Part shown: positions 34,112 to 42,620 of the stretch, one piece after another
Layout: every line of letters starts with the position of its first letter
Position numbering within the stretch: position 1 is the first letter of the stretch
Assembly (NCBI GenBank): GCA_030427485.1
Contig: JAUICG010000008.1
Span: 1 to 64,000, forward strand
Length of the DNA stretch: 64,000 nt
Direction: 5' to 3'
Source: Gammaproteobacteria bacterium
Lineage (GTDB): Bacteria; Pseudomonadota; Gammaproteobacteria; Pseudomonadales; Halieaceae
Notes under the pieces: model-generated
Database searches by the model: none
What the model was told of the DNA's origin: nothing
Seen by the model: only the letters and a program-made list of their open reading frames with translations
Translations under genes and position numbers: made by a program

Positions 34112-35290
34112 TTAACTGCGCCTCAGGTTTTCGAGGTGGGTGAGCGTCTGTCGTGCGGCGCGCTCCCAGGTGTACTGTTGCGACTTCGCCAGGGCGTTCA
34201 ATGACAGGCGGGCGCGCAGTGCGGAATCCTCGACGAGGTCCACGATGGCCGCGCAAATGGCCGCCGTGTCGAATGGGTCGAAGTAGATGCCGGCATCACC
34301 GACGACTTCCGGCAGCGAGCCCCTGTTACTGGCCAGTACCGGCGCCGAGCAGGCCATCGCCTCGACAGCGGGCAGTCCGAAACCCTCCGAGAATGACGGC
34401 ATGGCAGCAGCCAGAGCGTCACTGTACAGCGCGATGAGATCCTCGTCGGAGACGTACCCGGAAAAATGCACCCGGCCGCGCAATGTCGGGTTGGACATCA
34501 CTTTGTCGCTCAGGGAATCGTAGTTGGACAGAAAGCCACCGCCCTTGAAATCGCCGATGAGCGCCAGGTGCAGACTGCCGATACGTCCGCTTTCAATGGC
34601 CTTCTCGAAGCCGTCCAGCAAGCCGTGCAGGTTCTTGTGCGGTGCCAGCCCCCCGACATAAACAATGACGGGGGCATCCGCAGGCAGCGATGCTCGCCGG
34701 CGCGCGGCGCGTATCCGGTCCCGGTCGCGGGTCTGCCTGAACCGGGGGGTTGGCGCGGCGCCTGCAACATCGATTCTGTCGGCGGGCACCCCCATGTATT
34801 CCACTATCTCTTTCTTTGCGGCCTGCGAGACCGTCAGGATGCGGCTGCTTCCCCAGAGGGCGAGCTTGACTTTCAGTGCCCAGAACAGGCGATTCTTCCA
34901 TTTCGGGAATATCAGCTTCGGGTAGTGCTCGGCGATGGCGTCGTGTACGGTTACCATGCTCAGGAGTCCGCGCGGTACCGGATACCAGGAGTACACAGCG
35001 GGGAAAAACATGATATCCAGGTCAGTCGCGGCAACCGCCCGGTACAAGTTGTATATGTCGATAAGCGACCGCCGGCTGTCCGCCACAGCCGCCTCCGTGG
35101 TTGGCCGCGAAGACTCGACGTCCACCACGCTTACATTGTTCAGCGCCGCCGGCGCTGTCAGCGGTTGGTCGACGAAGAGATAGTAATGGTGTTCTGCCTC
35201 CAGTTGGAACAGCGCGCCGAGTAATTCACGGGTAAACCGACCGAACCCGCGATTGTTCCACCAGCAGGTAGCGTCAATGCCGATATTCAC
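34112..35290 (-). CDS. Family 4 glycosyltransferase (GT-B)
   Basis: A 392-residue cytosolic glycosyltransferase of the GT4 type. The N-terminal half starts IGIDATCWWNNRGFGRFTRE, and the nucleotide-sugar half contains VYVGGLAPHKNLHGLLDGF and the SFSEGFGLPAVEAMACSAPV segment with the E-x7-E catalytic motif. Proteins of this type add sugars to polysaccharide or lipid acceptors; donor and acceptor are unknown. The start is GTG at 35290. It is convergent with the ABC importer operon (three-base gap), and no other polysaccharide gene lies next to it. Confidence 0.9.
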   Translation of the reverse strand: MNIGIDATCWWNNRGFGRFTRELLGALFQLEAEHHYYLFVDQPLTAPAALNNVSVVDVESSRPTTEAAVADSRRSLIDIYNLYRAVAATDLDIMFFPAVYSWYPVPRGLLSMVTVHDAIAEHYPKLIFPKWKNRLFWALKVKLALWGSSRILTVSQAAKKEIVEYMGVPADRIDVAGAAPTPRFRQTRDRDRIRAARRRASLPADAPVIVYVGGLAPHKNLHGLLDGFEKAIESGRIGSLHLALIGDFKGGGFLSNYDSLSDKVMSNPTLRGRVHFSGYVSDEDLIALYSDALAAAMPSFSEGFGLPAVEAMACSAPVLASNRGSLPEVVGDAGIYFDPFDTAAICAAIVDLVEDSALRARLSLNALAKSQQYTWERAARQTLTHLENLRRS

Positions 35291-35347
35291 GCGGCACGAT
35301 CTCGCAGAAGCGTCGAGGCTGGCTCAAAGGCATATCCGGGTCATTTC

Positions 35348-36703
35348 CTAGCGGTAGATCCTGAGTGTCTTATAGGCCTCTCCGGACACCAGCGGGATGT
35401 CCTCAACCGTCACAGTATCGCCTGAGACAGAGGCCGTACCGGACAGCGCGCCGTCATCCCAGGACCACTTCAGGGTTTCGCCATCGCGCAGCGTAAAATT
35501 CCGCGCGCGTCTCGGTGTTACGCTGACGGTGATGCGCTCGGGTTGATCGGGGATGCCCTTGCCGAGATCTATGCGCCGCATGTACTTCAGGGGAAAGACG
35601 ATCTGCGTGCTCTCATCGACAATACTGGCGTGGTCCCAGGTAATCCCCATATTGTAGTGGCCGCGTGGAAATTTCCCCTGCTTTATTCGATCCGCCGCCG
35701 ACAGGGGATAGTTGCCGGTGGAGCGGGTGATGGCGGGATGGGCGCGATCCAGGGTTACGTCCTGTTCGGGACTTTCGAATATCGCCATATTCGGCAGTTT
35801 GACGCCGTCCTCGTAGTACGAATGCCCTGCTTTCACCCAACCGAATGCACCGCCAATCCTGTGCTCTTCCACCAGGTTCACAAACAACAACTGTGTGCTT
35901 GCCCCCCTGAGCCCGGCGCTGAACTGATCGTTGGTGCTGAAGGCGTGCCGGTAGTGCATGCCTCTTACGATCGGGTCGGATCGCACCTGGATTTCGAAAT
36001 CGATGCTGTCCCAAAGCGCACTGTTTGCGGGGTTGTCCGGCGGAAATGTGTTGTACTGTGCCGGGTCCCTGCGGGCGATTTGCCGCGGCATGATGACGCC
36101 GGACAATGCCGAGGAGTAGGCAATTGACGACCGCCACGGGGCGGGCAGTATCATCGTTTGCACCACGGCGCCAGCGCCTCCCATCGAGGGGCCGCCCAAC
36201 ACGATGCCGCGTTTACTCACATCGATGTTGTAGCGCTCGGTCACGAATTGCAGCGCGGCCGCTATCCGGCGCCCGGGATACGGGGTGCCGTCACTGCCGA
36301 ATGTCCACCACTCTCGCCACTTCTGGCTGTAGGCCTCGGCATCCTGAGTGCGCACCTCGATATCGCCGAGGGATGAGGGACCGAATACCCGCATGCTGCC
36401 CTCGCCGCCGCCTGAGCCATGCATCATCACATAAATCCTCGGATCGGCGGGCAGTGGGTCCTTGCGCGAATAGGCCCACTTGAAATCCACACCGTGGGGG
36501 TCGTAATAATCACTGGAGTCGATATCCATCGCGCCCGCATAGAATTTCCACCAGTTGCCCTGCTCTGTGGGTTCCAGGGGTGCCGTGATCAGCTCTGGAG
36601 CGGGGCCGGGATTTGCGGCTGCGCGCAGTTCCGGGGCGGTGATCATCAGGCCGCACAGCAGTGACAGCCCATAACAAAACTGCAATAACGCGGGTTTCTG
36701 CAA
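35348..36703 (-). CDS. Secreted alpha/beta-hydrolase-like protein
   Basis: A 451-residue exported protein (signal peptide to about residue 29, ending PELRAAA). The core resembles an alpha/beta hydrolase: RIYVMMHGSGGGEGS supplies an HG-type oxyanion segment and GIVLGGPSMGGAGAVV a nucleophile elbow with Ser in G-x-S-x-G-G. AGHSYYEDG and TWDHASIVDEST are candidate regions for the catalytic His. The C terminus (residues 395-451) looks like a small beta-sandwich. Natural substrate is unknown; an esterase or peptidase role is plausible. The frame begins at TTG 36703 with a purine-rich ribosome site. Confidence 0.72.
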   Translation of the reverse strand: MQKPALLQFCYGLSLLCGLMITAPELRAAANPGPAPELITAPLEPTEQGNWWKFYAGAMDIDSSDYYDPHGVDFKWAYSRKDPLPADPRIYVMMHGSGGGEGSMRVFGPSSLGDIEVRTQDAEAYSQKWREWWTFGSDGTPYPGRRIAAALQFVTERYNIDVSKRGIVLGGPSMGGAGAVVQTMILPAPWRSSIAYSSALSGVIMPRQIARRDPAQYNTFPPDNPANSALWDSIDFEIQVRSDPIVRGMHYRHAFSTNDQFSAGLRGASTQLLFVNLVEEHRIGGAFGWVKAGHSYYEDGVKLPNMAIFESPEQDVTLDRAHPAITRSTGNYPLSAADRIKQGKFPRGHYNMGITWDHASIVDESTQIVFPLKYMRRIDLGKGIPDQPERITVSVTPRRARNFTLRDGETLKWSWDDGALSGTASVSGDTVTVEDIPLVSGEAYKTLRIYR

Positions 36704-36792
36704 GGTCCCATCCCATTCGCTTGGTGGTGTACCGGATCTGGCGTCAGGCCGGTGTCTGAAGCATAGCAGTACAGGCTGGATTGCAGAAGCGG

Positions 36793-36823
36793 TTGGCCAC
36801 GTCAGTGTGATTCCTTCTATAAT
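36793..36823 (+). promoter_or_regulatory. Probable promoter of the mscS gene
   Basis: A perfect TATAAT (36818-36823) is preceded by TTGGCC (36793-36798) with a 19-base spacer, slightly long. Transcription would start near 36830, downstream of the ATG at 36807 that opens the frame, which supports the GTG at 36861 as the real start. Confidence 0.45.
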
Positions 36824-36860
36824 GCAGCGTACATCGAGTGCAGATGACAGAGGAGATACT

Positions 36861-38255
36861 GTGGATTTCAGAAACTGGACGAAGTTTTGTGCGCGCGCGG
36901 CTGTTTCGATACTCGTTCTCGTGGCCCTTCATCCATCGACGCTCGCCGCGGCCGACTACGTCGCAAAGACAGCGAAGAATGTGGACATCAGTACCGATGA
37001 CCTCGGTTCCATGCTGTTACCGCTGACCAGGTCGGAACTCGAAGTGGAGGCAGCGGCCTGGCAGAACGTGCTGTCGCGCAAGGCTGCGCAAGTGAGCAAA
37101 CTTGAAATCCGTAACAGGGATTCCCTGCCGGGCGCTCAAAGCAGCGAGCAGGGAACGGGCACCGATAATGTAAACGACGGCTCGGGCGATGCATCCGCAG
37201 CAGCCACGTCAGGCAAGGCAGTGGTAGCGGGCAGCACCGAACTGGAGAAAGAAATGGCGGAGCTGAGGGTCGAACAGAGTGCTATCGCCAAGCGCTACGG
37301 ACTCGTACTGGATGCCCTGGAGAGAAAAGGCGGAGACGTAACGGACCAGCGGCTTTATCTGGATGCCGTGTCAGCCATCACGCCGAATATCGACGATACC
37401 AGCGCCTTACTCCTGGCTGCGCAGGAATGGCTGAAATCCGAGGATGGCGGAAAATTGTTCCTGATCAACCTGCTGAAGTTCGTGGCCGCGATTGTCCTGG
37501 TGATAATTATTGCGCGGACGTTGGGTCGTTTCATCGACCGGCTGGTCGCCCGGCAGCCGGTGTCGAAGTTGCTGGAGAACTTTATAAGAATCGCTGTACG
37601 CCGCACTGTGCTGGCGATTGGTTTTATCGCCTGTTTGCCGATTATCGGGATCAATGTCGGCCCGGTACTGGCCCTGATCGGCGCCGCGGGCCTGGTCATC
37701 GGCCTGGCGTTGCAGGGTACGCTCAGCAATTTCGCCAGCGGCCTGCTGATTCTGATTTACCGCCCCTACGATATCGGCGATGCGATTACTGTCAGTGGCG
37801 TCAGCGGAAGTGTCAGTGGGATGAACCTGTTGTCCACCACTATCAAAACCTTCGACAACCAGTTGATTACCATACCCAACAACAATGTCTGGAATGGCAC
37901 GATCATCAACATCACCGGTAGCGACACACGTCGCGTCGACATGGTGTTCGGTATTGGCTACGGCGACGATTTTGCCAGGGCCCAGGAAATTCTGCTGTCA
38001 ATCCTTTCGGATCATCCGCTGGTGCTTGAGTCGCCCGAACCCGTGATTCGCCTGCACGAACTGGGGGATTCATCGGTGAACCTGATCTGCCGTCCGTGGA
38101 CCAAAACGGCGGACTACTGGACGGTACACTGGGATGTGATGGAATCCGTGAAACGCGAGTTCGACAAACAGGGCATCTCCATTCCATTCCCGCAGAGAGA
38201 TGTTCACCTGTATCCCGCCGCTGAAGGCTCCGGCGCAGGCGACAGGGAAGCATAG
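36861..38255 (+). CDS. MscS-family mechanosensitive channel with extended periplasmic domain
   Basis: A 464-residue mechanosensitive channel. After the signal/anchor (AVSILVLVALHPSTLAAA) there is a periplasmic helical domain of about 170 residues, rich in Glu/Lys and including a Ser/Gly/Ala-rich linker near residue 110. Then come the transmembrane helices, and the pore helix segment GAAGLVIGLALQGTLSNFASGL is clear. The beta domain follows (RPYDIGDAITVSG, LITIPNNNVWNGTI), as does the C-terminal PFPQRDVHLYP. Start is GTG at 36861 with AGGAGA six bases upstream. It releases osmolytes on hypo-osmotic shock. The next gene is 17 bases downstream. Confidence 0.9.
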   Translation: MDFRNWTKFCARAAVSILVLVALHPSTLAAADYVAKTAKNVDISTDDLGSMLLPLTRSELEVEAAAWQNVLSRKAAQVSKLEIRNRDSLPGAQSSEQGTGTDNVNDGSGDASAAATSGKAVVAGSTELEKEMAELRVEQSAIAKRYGLVLDALERKGGDVTDQRLYLDAVSAITPNIDDTSALLLAAQEWLKSEDGGKLFLINLLKFVAAIVLVIIIARTLGRFIDRLVARQPVSKLLENFIRIAVRRTVLAIGFIACLPIIGINVGPVLALIGAAGLVIGLALQGTLSNFASGLLILIYRPYDIGDAITVSGVSGSVSGMNLLSTTIKTFDNQLITIPNNNVWNGTIINITGSDTRRVDMVFGIGYGDDFARAQEILLSILSDHPLVLESPEPVIRLHELGDSSVNLICRPWTKTADYWTVHWDVMESVKREFDKQGISIPFPQRDVHLYPAAEGSGAGDREA

Positions 38256-38272
38256 CGATACGGCAATAGCCC

Positions 38273-38803
38273 ATGGGCGGCGACGAGGAAGTTCGTGAAC
38301 AGAAGCGCATGGGCACCACCATGCAGGCGCTTGCGTGGCTGGTGCTGCTCGCCCTTGGGGTCGCCTATTTCAGCGACTTCCTGGACAGGCAGTACAATCC
38401 CAATCAATCCCTGCAGACCGGCTATAGCGAGGGCGGGGTCCGCGAGGTGGTACTGCAGCGCAACAAATTCGGTCACTACGTCGCCAGCGGAGAGATCAAC
38501 GGACAGGCGGTGACTTTCATGCTGGACACGGGTGCAACCGGAGTCGCCATTCCCTCCCCGGTGGCCTCCCGACTGGGCTTGCGGCGGGGCGCCGCTTTCC
38601 CGACCCAGACAGCAAATGGCATGTCGACCAGTTATGCGGCAACTCTCGACAGCATCGGCGTGGGCGGCATCGAACTGTATGATGTACCCGCCGCTATTTC
38701 CCCGGGATTGCAGACAGAGGAAGTCCTACTGGGTATGTCCTTTCTCAAGCATATTGAATTCACCCAGCGTGGCGATACATTGATCCTGCGGCAGATTCCC
38801 TGA
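38273..38803 (+). CDS. Retropepsin-like aspartic protease (TIGR02281 type)
   Basis: A 176-residue membrane-anchored single-domain aspartic protease. A hydrophobic segment near residues 18-36 anchors it, followed by NKFGHYVASGEINGQAVTFM, the active-site triad LDTGATGVAIP (Asp-Thr-Gly) and the closing strand LLGMSFLKHIEF. Such proteins act as dimers like retroviral proteases. The ATG at 38273 is used; ATGs at 38309 and 38321 are possible shorter starts just before the anchor. It lies 17 bases after mscS on the same strand, so likely cotranscribed; a functional link is unproven. Confidence 0.85.
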   Translation: MGGDEEVREQKRMGTTMQALAWLVLLALGVAYFSDFLDRQYNPNQSLQTGYSEGGVREVVLQRNKFGHYVASGEINGQAVTFMLDTGATGVAIPSPVASRLGLRRGAAFPTQTANGMSTSYAATLDSIGVGGIELYDVPAAISPGLQTEEVLLGMSFLKHIEFTQRGDTLILRQIP

Positions 38804-38890
38804 TCGCAAGGCCTGGCTTTTCCCGCAAACTGGAGCAAACCCCCGCGAGCGGATATGCTGTAGCGCACTGTCGCGAGCAACGGGTGTGTT

Positions 38891-39877
38891 ATGCAATATC
38901 GAAAGCTGGGAAATTGCGGGCTCAAACTGTCCGAGTTGTCGTTTGGTTCATGGGTTACTTTCAACAAACAGGTCGATGCCCGACTCGCCCAGAGAATGTT
39001 TGGACTCTGCTTCGATGCGGGCGTGAACTTTTTCGACAATGCCGAGGGCTACGAGGCCGGCGAATCCGAAAAAGTGATGGGCGCGGCACTCAAGGCGCTT
39101 GCACGGCCGAGAGACAGCTATTGTGTCTCGTCCAAGGTGTTCTTCGGTGCGACCCCCAGGCCGATGCCGACGCAAATGGGGCTTGGCAGAAAGCATATTA
39201 CCGAAGCCTGTCACCAGGCGATGCAGCGCCTGAAAGTCGATTACCTGGATTTGTACTTCTGTCACCGGCCGGACCCCGATACGCCCATCGGCGAGACGGT
39301 GTGGGCCATGCACAACCTGGTAGCGCAGGGAAAAGTACTCTACTGGGGCACTTCAGAATGGCCCGCGCACCTGATCATCGAGGCTTTCGAGTTTGCCGAA
39401 AAAAATCACCTGGTCCCGCCAACCATGGAGCAACCGCAGTACAATCTGCTGGACAGGGAGCGCTTCGAAGTGGAGTATGCTCCGCTGTTCGACAGGTACG
39501 GCATCGGCACCACCGTCTGGTCCCCGCTGGCGTCCGGCGCACTGACCGGCAAGTACCTGAACGGGATCCCGGCTGGTTCCAGGGCGTCCCTCGAGGGCTA
39601 TGAGTGGCTGAAGAAACACATGGTGGAATCCGATCGCGGCCAGGCGCGGATGAACGTTGTCGCCAGCCTGTTGCCGGTCGCCGAGGAACTGGGCACGAGC
39701 CTTTCGAGGCTGGCCATTGCCTGGTGCCTGCTGAATCCCAACGTGTCCACGGTCATTCTCGGTGCCTCCAGTGTCGAGCAGCTGGCGGACAACCTGGAGG
39801 CGGCTGGTGTGTTGCCGCTGCTCACAGAAGCCGTGCAGGAAAACCTTGCTGCGTTGAGCCCGGGTGCTGGTGAATGA
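38891..39877 (+). CDS. Aldo/keto reductase, Kv-beta/YghZ-like
   Basis: A 328-residue NADPH-dependent TIM-barrel reductase. The start LGNCGLKLSELSFGSW is typical of the voltage-gated K+ channel beta/YghZ branch, and the catalytic residues are FDNAEGYEAG (Asp, Tyr), VSSKVFF (Lys) and LYFCHRPD (His). AWCLLNPNVSTVILGASS is the NADP-binding end. It reduces aldehydes or ketones of unknown identity. Its stop overlaps the ATG of the next gene (ATGA), meaning tight coupling with the saccharopine-dehydrogenase-like protein. Confidence 0.92.
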   Translation: MQYRKLGNCGLKLSELSFGSWVTFNKQVDARLAQRMFGLCFDAGVNFFDNAEGYEAGESEKVMGAALKALARPRDSYCVSSKVFFGATPRPMPTQMGLGRKHITEACHQAMQRLKVDYLDLYFCHRPDPDTPIGETVWAMHNLVAQGKVLYWGTSEWPAHLIIEAFEFAEKNHLVPPTMEQPQYNLLDRERFEVEYAPLFDRYGIGTTVWSPLASGALTGKYLNGIPAGSRASLEGYEWLKKHMVESDRGQARMNVVASLLPVAEELGTSLSRLAIAWCLLNPNVSTVILGASSVEQLADNLEAAGVLPLLTEAVQENLAALSPGAGE

Positions 39878-41073
39878 TGCGATACCTGCCGGGATTGTTG
39901 CTCATTGCGCTGGCGTCCGTTGGTATTACCCTTGTCCTGGTCAGCCGCCCGCAGCCTGCGCCGGAGCATCCTCCTGCGCCGATATCCAGTGCGGTGCTCG
40001 ACCGGCTACCCGCACGGCGTGCGGGCCAGGTACTTATCTATGGCGCTTACGGGTTTACCGGTGCCGGTATCGCCAGGCTGGCATCGGAGTACGGTATCAC
40101 CCCTGTCCTGGCGGGGCGCAACGAGTCAAAGCTCAGGCCCCTGGCCGAGGAACTCGGTTACGACTACGTGGTGCTGTCGCTGGAGAACAATCATGACAAC
40201 CTGGTAAAAGTGCTCAGCCGCTTCGAAATTGTGCTGCACATCGCCGGGCCCTACACCTTCACCGCCGGTCCCATGCTCAACGCCGCCGTGGAGTCGGGTA
40301 CCCACTACCTGGACCTGACCGGCGAGAACCATGTCATCCAGCAACAACTGGATCGCGACGAGGAGTTCCGGCGCGCCGATATCATGGTCATGCCGGCGGT
40401 GGGCTATGATGTCGTGCCGACGGATTGCCTCAATGTCTACGTGGCCGCGAAAATTCGCAGGCCCACGCAGCTGACGGTTGTCCTCGACGGCAGCTTTACC
40501 GATGCGGCGGGTGCGCAGGCCAGCCGCGGCACCATGAAATCGGCACTGGAGATGTTGGGTCGTCCGCTCCTGAAGCGCGAGAACGGAGCGATGGTGCCAA
40601 TGGGGACGCCCAGGCTCATGCATCGCTCTGAAGCGGGCCGCGAGCAGACGCTATTGCAGATTCCCTGGGCCGATATGATGACCAGTTATGTGAGTACCGG
40701 TATTCCGAATATCGAGGTGTTCCAGGTGCAGGAAGGCGAGTTGCCGGAATGGCTGTTGCGGGTGGCGCAGAACGAAGCGGGTCGCCGCATACTGTCTTGG
40801 CTGATCGATAATTTCGCACCCGAAGGGCCGCCTCCCGGCGCACAGGAACAGCGGCAGACGCGAATCGTATCCACCGTCAGCAACGATGCCGGCGCCACCG
40901 CGTCCGCCGCGCTGATAACCCCTGAAGCCTACCTGTTGACCTTTCACAGCACGCTGATAGTCGCCCGCCGGGTCATTGACGGCCATTGGGAGCCGGGCTT
41001 CCAGACCGTCGGCAAGGTCTACGGCCCTGACCTCGTGCTGGAAGTGCCCGGTGTGAGTCGCGCTGATCTGTAG
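39874..41073 (+). CDS. Saccharopine-dehydrogenase-like oxidoreductase with N-terminal membrane segment
   Basis: A 399-residue Rossmann protein of the saccharopine dehydrogenase/trans-acting enoyl reductase superfamily. GQVLIYGAYGFTGAGIARL binds the dinucleotide (G-x-x-G-x-x-G), followed by LAGRNESKLRPLAEELG and the IAGPYTFTAGPMLNAAVESG motif that marks the mycobacterial enoyl reductase-like branch; GTHYLDLTGEN and VGYDVVPTDCLNVYVA complete it. Before this, residues 4-23 are hydrophobic (LPGLLLIALASVGITLVLV), so the enzyme seems membrane-attached. Relatives reduce lipid enoyl or imine groups. Coupled to the aldo/keto reductase by a 4-base overlap. Confidence 0.85.
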   Translation: MMRYLPGLLLIALASVGITLVLVSRPQPAPEHPPAPISSAVLDRLPARRAGQVLIYGAYGFTGAGIARLASEYGITPVLAGRNESKLRPLAEELGYDYVVLSLENNHDNLVKVLSRFEIVLHIAGPYTFTAGPMLNAAVESGTHYLDLTGENHVIQQQLDRDEEFRRADIMVMPAVGYDVVPTDCLNVYVAAKIRRPTQLTVVLDGSFTDAAGAQASRGTMKSALEMLGRPLLKRENGAMVPMGTPRLMHRSEAGREQTLLQIPWADMMTSYVSTGIPNIEVFQVQEGELPEWLLRVAQNEAGRRILSWLIDNFAPEGPPPGAQEQRQTRIVSTVSNDAGATASAALITPEAYLLTFHSTLIVARRVIDGHWEPGFQTVGKVYGPDLVLEVPGVSRADL

Positions 41074-41096
41074 ATGCAGAAGATATATTTGTTGCC

Positions 41097-41870
41097 TCAG
41101 TCAAACAGCGATGCCCAGTTGATTCCGTTGATGTGTCCGCCGCCATCCACGTACAGGGTGTTCCCCGTCATGTAGCGAGCTTCGGTGCTGGCGAGAAACA
41201 GGGCAACGCCGGAGATGTCTTCATAGGGGTCGCCCATATAACCCATCGGTATCTGCTTGTTGACGCGTTCGGCCATCCGGGGGGCGAATTCCTGCATTGC
41301 GCGGAAGGCCGCGGTAACCGCGCCGGGACAAATCGCGTTTACTGTGATGCCGTAGGGCGCCCACTCGCGCGCCGCGCTGCGGGTCAGTGCGCGCAGGGCC
41401 TCCTTGGCGACGTTGTAGTCGGCGGTCTGCGGGTGGGCATTCACACCGTTGAGTGAACACAAGTTGATGATGCGCCCGAAACCGCGTTCTTTCATTGCGT
41501 GGAAGGCAGCGTTCATCGCCCAGCGCGCGGCGAAGAACCCGCCGTCCAGCTGGCGCTGAAACTCTTCATCGGATTTCTGCTCTAGCGGAGACAATGCGGC
41601 GGGAGGAACGGCGTTGTTGACCAGCACGTCAACGGCGCCGAACCGCTCCAGCGTGTCGCTCACCAGTGCTTCGACCTCGGCTTTCTTCGTAACGTCGCAA
41701 TGGCGATACTCGACACGGGTATTTGATGCGCGCAATTCCGTGGCCAGCGCCTCCCCCGCGTCGTCATTGATATCCGCAATCATCACGCGGTAGCCCGCCC
41801 CGGAAAACCGGGTGGCAAACGCCTTGCCGAGGCCATCCGCGGCCCCGGTTATCACTGTGACCTGATCCAT
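41097..41870 (-). CDS. Short-chain dehydrogenase/reductase
   Basis: A 257-residue classical SDR. The cofactor loop is ITGAADGLGKAFA (G-x-x-x-G-x-G), the structural motif NNAVPP, and the catalytic Ser, Tyr and Lys are in LCSLNGVNAHPQTADYNVAK (Y-x3-K). YVDGGGHING closes the fold. The Asp in IADINDDAG after the second strand suggests NAD preference. GAGAGGAAG before the ATG is a strong ribosome site. Substrate unknown; convergent with the aldo/keto reductase pair. Confidence 0.92.
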   Translation of the reverse strand: MDQVTVITGAADGLGKAFATRFSGAGYRVMIADINDDAGEALATELRASNTRVEYRHCDVTKKAEVEALVSDTLERFGAVDVLVNNAVPPAALSPLEQKSDEEFQRQLDGGFFAARWAMNAAFHAMKERGFGRIINLCSLNGVNAHPQTADYNVAKEALRALTRSAAREWAPYGITVNAICPGAVTAAFRAMQEFAPRMAERVNKQIPMGYMGDPYEDISGVALFLASTEARYMTGNTLYVDGGGHINGINWASLFD

Positions 41871-41981
41871 CTTCCTCTCCCGGATAACGCACTGTACCCA
41901 GAGTAGCAGCCGGGCCCCACTCCAGGCCAGATGGGAAAGCGGTTTTCGTGCAGTGCCTGGACAATGGACCGGGCATTTAGC

Positions 41982-42620
41982 TTAGCGTGACGGCAGCTGC
42001 TCCTCGTTGTACGACACTTCACGGTACCAGTCGGTCATATCGTCATACATCTCACCCTTGAGGATATGCATGGGGGCACGATGGTAGATCTTGATGTCGT
42101 GGAAAGGATCGGTGAGGATTTTGATAGCCCATACCAGGCCGGATTGAAAACCCATCAGGTGAAAAAGCTGCACCGTGCGGAAGACGACCGCGCCTATGCC
42201 GGTGAACAGCCACAGTATCGCTGTGTTATAGATCAGGCCCCTGTCGATCTGCTGGTCGCCCAGCAGGCCGAAGAAGTCAGGGATAAACCACAGCACAATG
42301 GGTACCGCGACCCAGATCGACAACAGTATGACTTTGCGCCGCAGATTGTAACCGACCTTGACGCTTTCCTTGTACTCGTGCGTGACATCGTTGACTGTGT
42401 CGTACGTCCTGGGTTCAAAGAAAAAGTGCCCGACCTGCCGCAGGACCATGGCCAGCAGCCATCCAACCATCACGGCGGCTACAGGATCGACAAAGATCAG
42501 GTAGTAGCTTGTGACGAAACAGCTGGCACTCAGCAGATGCAGGAGCTGGTTGACGCGATTGTGGTGGTAGTAGCGGTGGTCGTCCCAGCGCTGGCGGTGC
42601 AGTTCTTCGAGAAAGGTCAT
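41982..42620 (-). CDS. Mpo1/DUF962-like membrane protein
   Basis: A 212-residue membrane protein with four or five helices. The N-terminal YYHHNRVNQLLHLLSASCFV and the segment LRQVGHFFFEPRTYD resemble the H-x-N-x3-H and Q-x-x-G-H-x-x-x-E motifs of Mpo1 (yeast YGL010w/DUF962), a family that includes an iron dioxygenase acting on 2-hydroxy fatty acids. Further His/Glu residues (THEYKESV, IYHRAPMHILKGEMYDD) are plausible ligands. Identity is by motif, not by clear family score. It begins within the stop of the phosphatidylserine decarboxylase gene (ATGA overlap) and is the last gene of the four-gene lipid-like operon. Confidence 0.65.
   Translation of the reverse strand: MTFLEELHRQRWDDHRYYHHNRVNQLLHLLSASCFVTSYYLIFVDPVAAVMVGWLLAMVLRQVGHFFFEPRTYDTVNDVTHEYKESVKVGYNLRRKVILLSIWVAVPIVLWFIPDFFGLLGDQQIDRGLIYNTAILWLFTGIGAVVFRTVQLFHLMGFQSGLVWAIKILTDPFHDIKIYHRAPMHILKGEMYDDMTDWYREVSYNEEQLPSR

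Noticed and set aside
36807-36860. ATG at 36807 as the MscS start.
   Set aside because: It precedes the perfect -10 hexamer (36818-36823), whereas GTG 36861 has AGGAGA at the right distance and starts a proper signal sequence.
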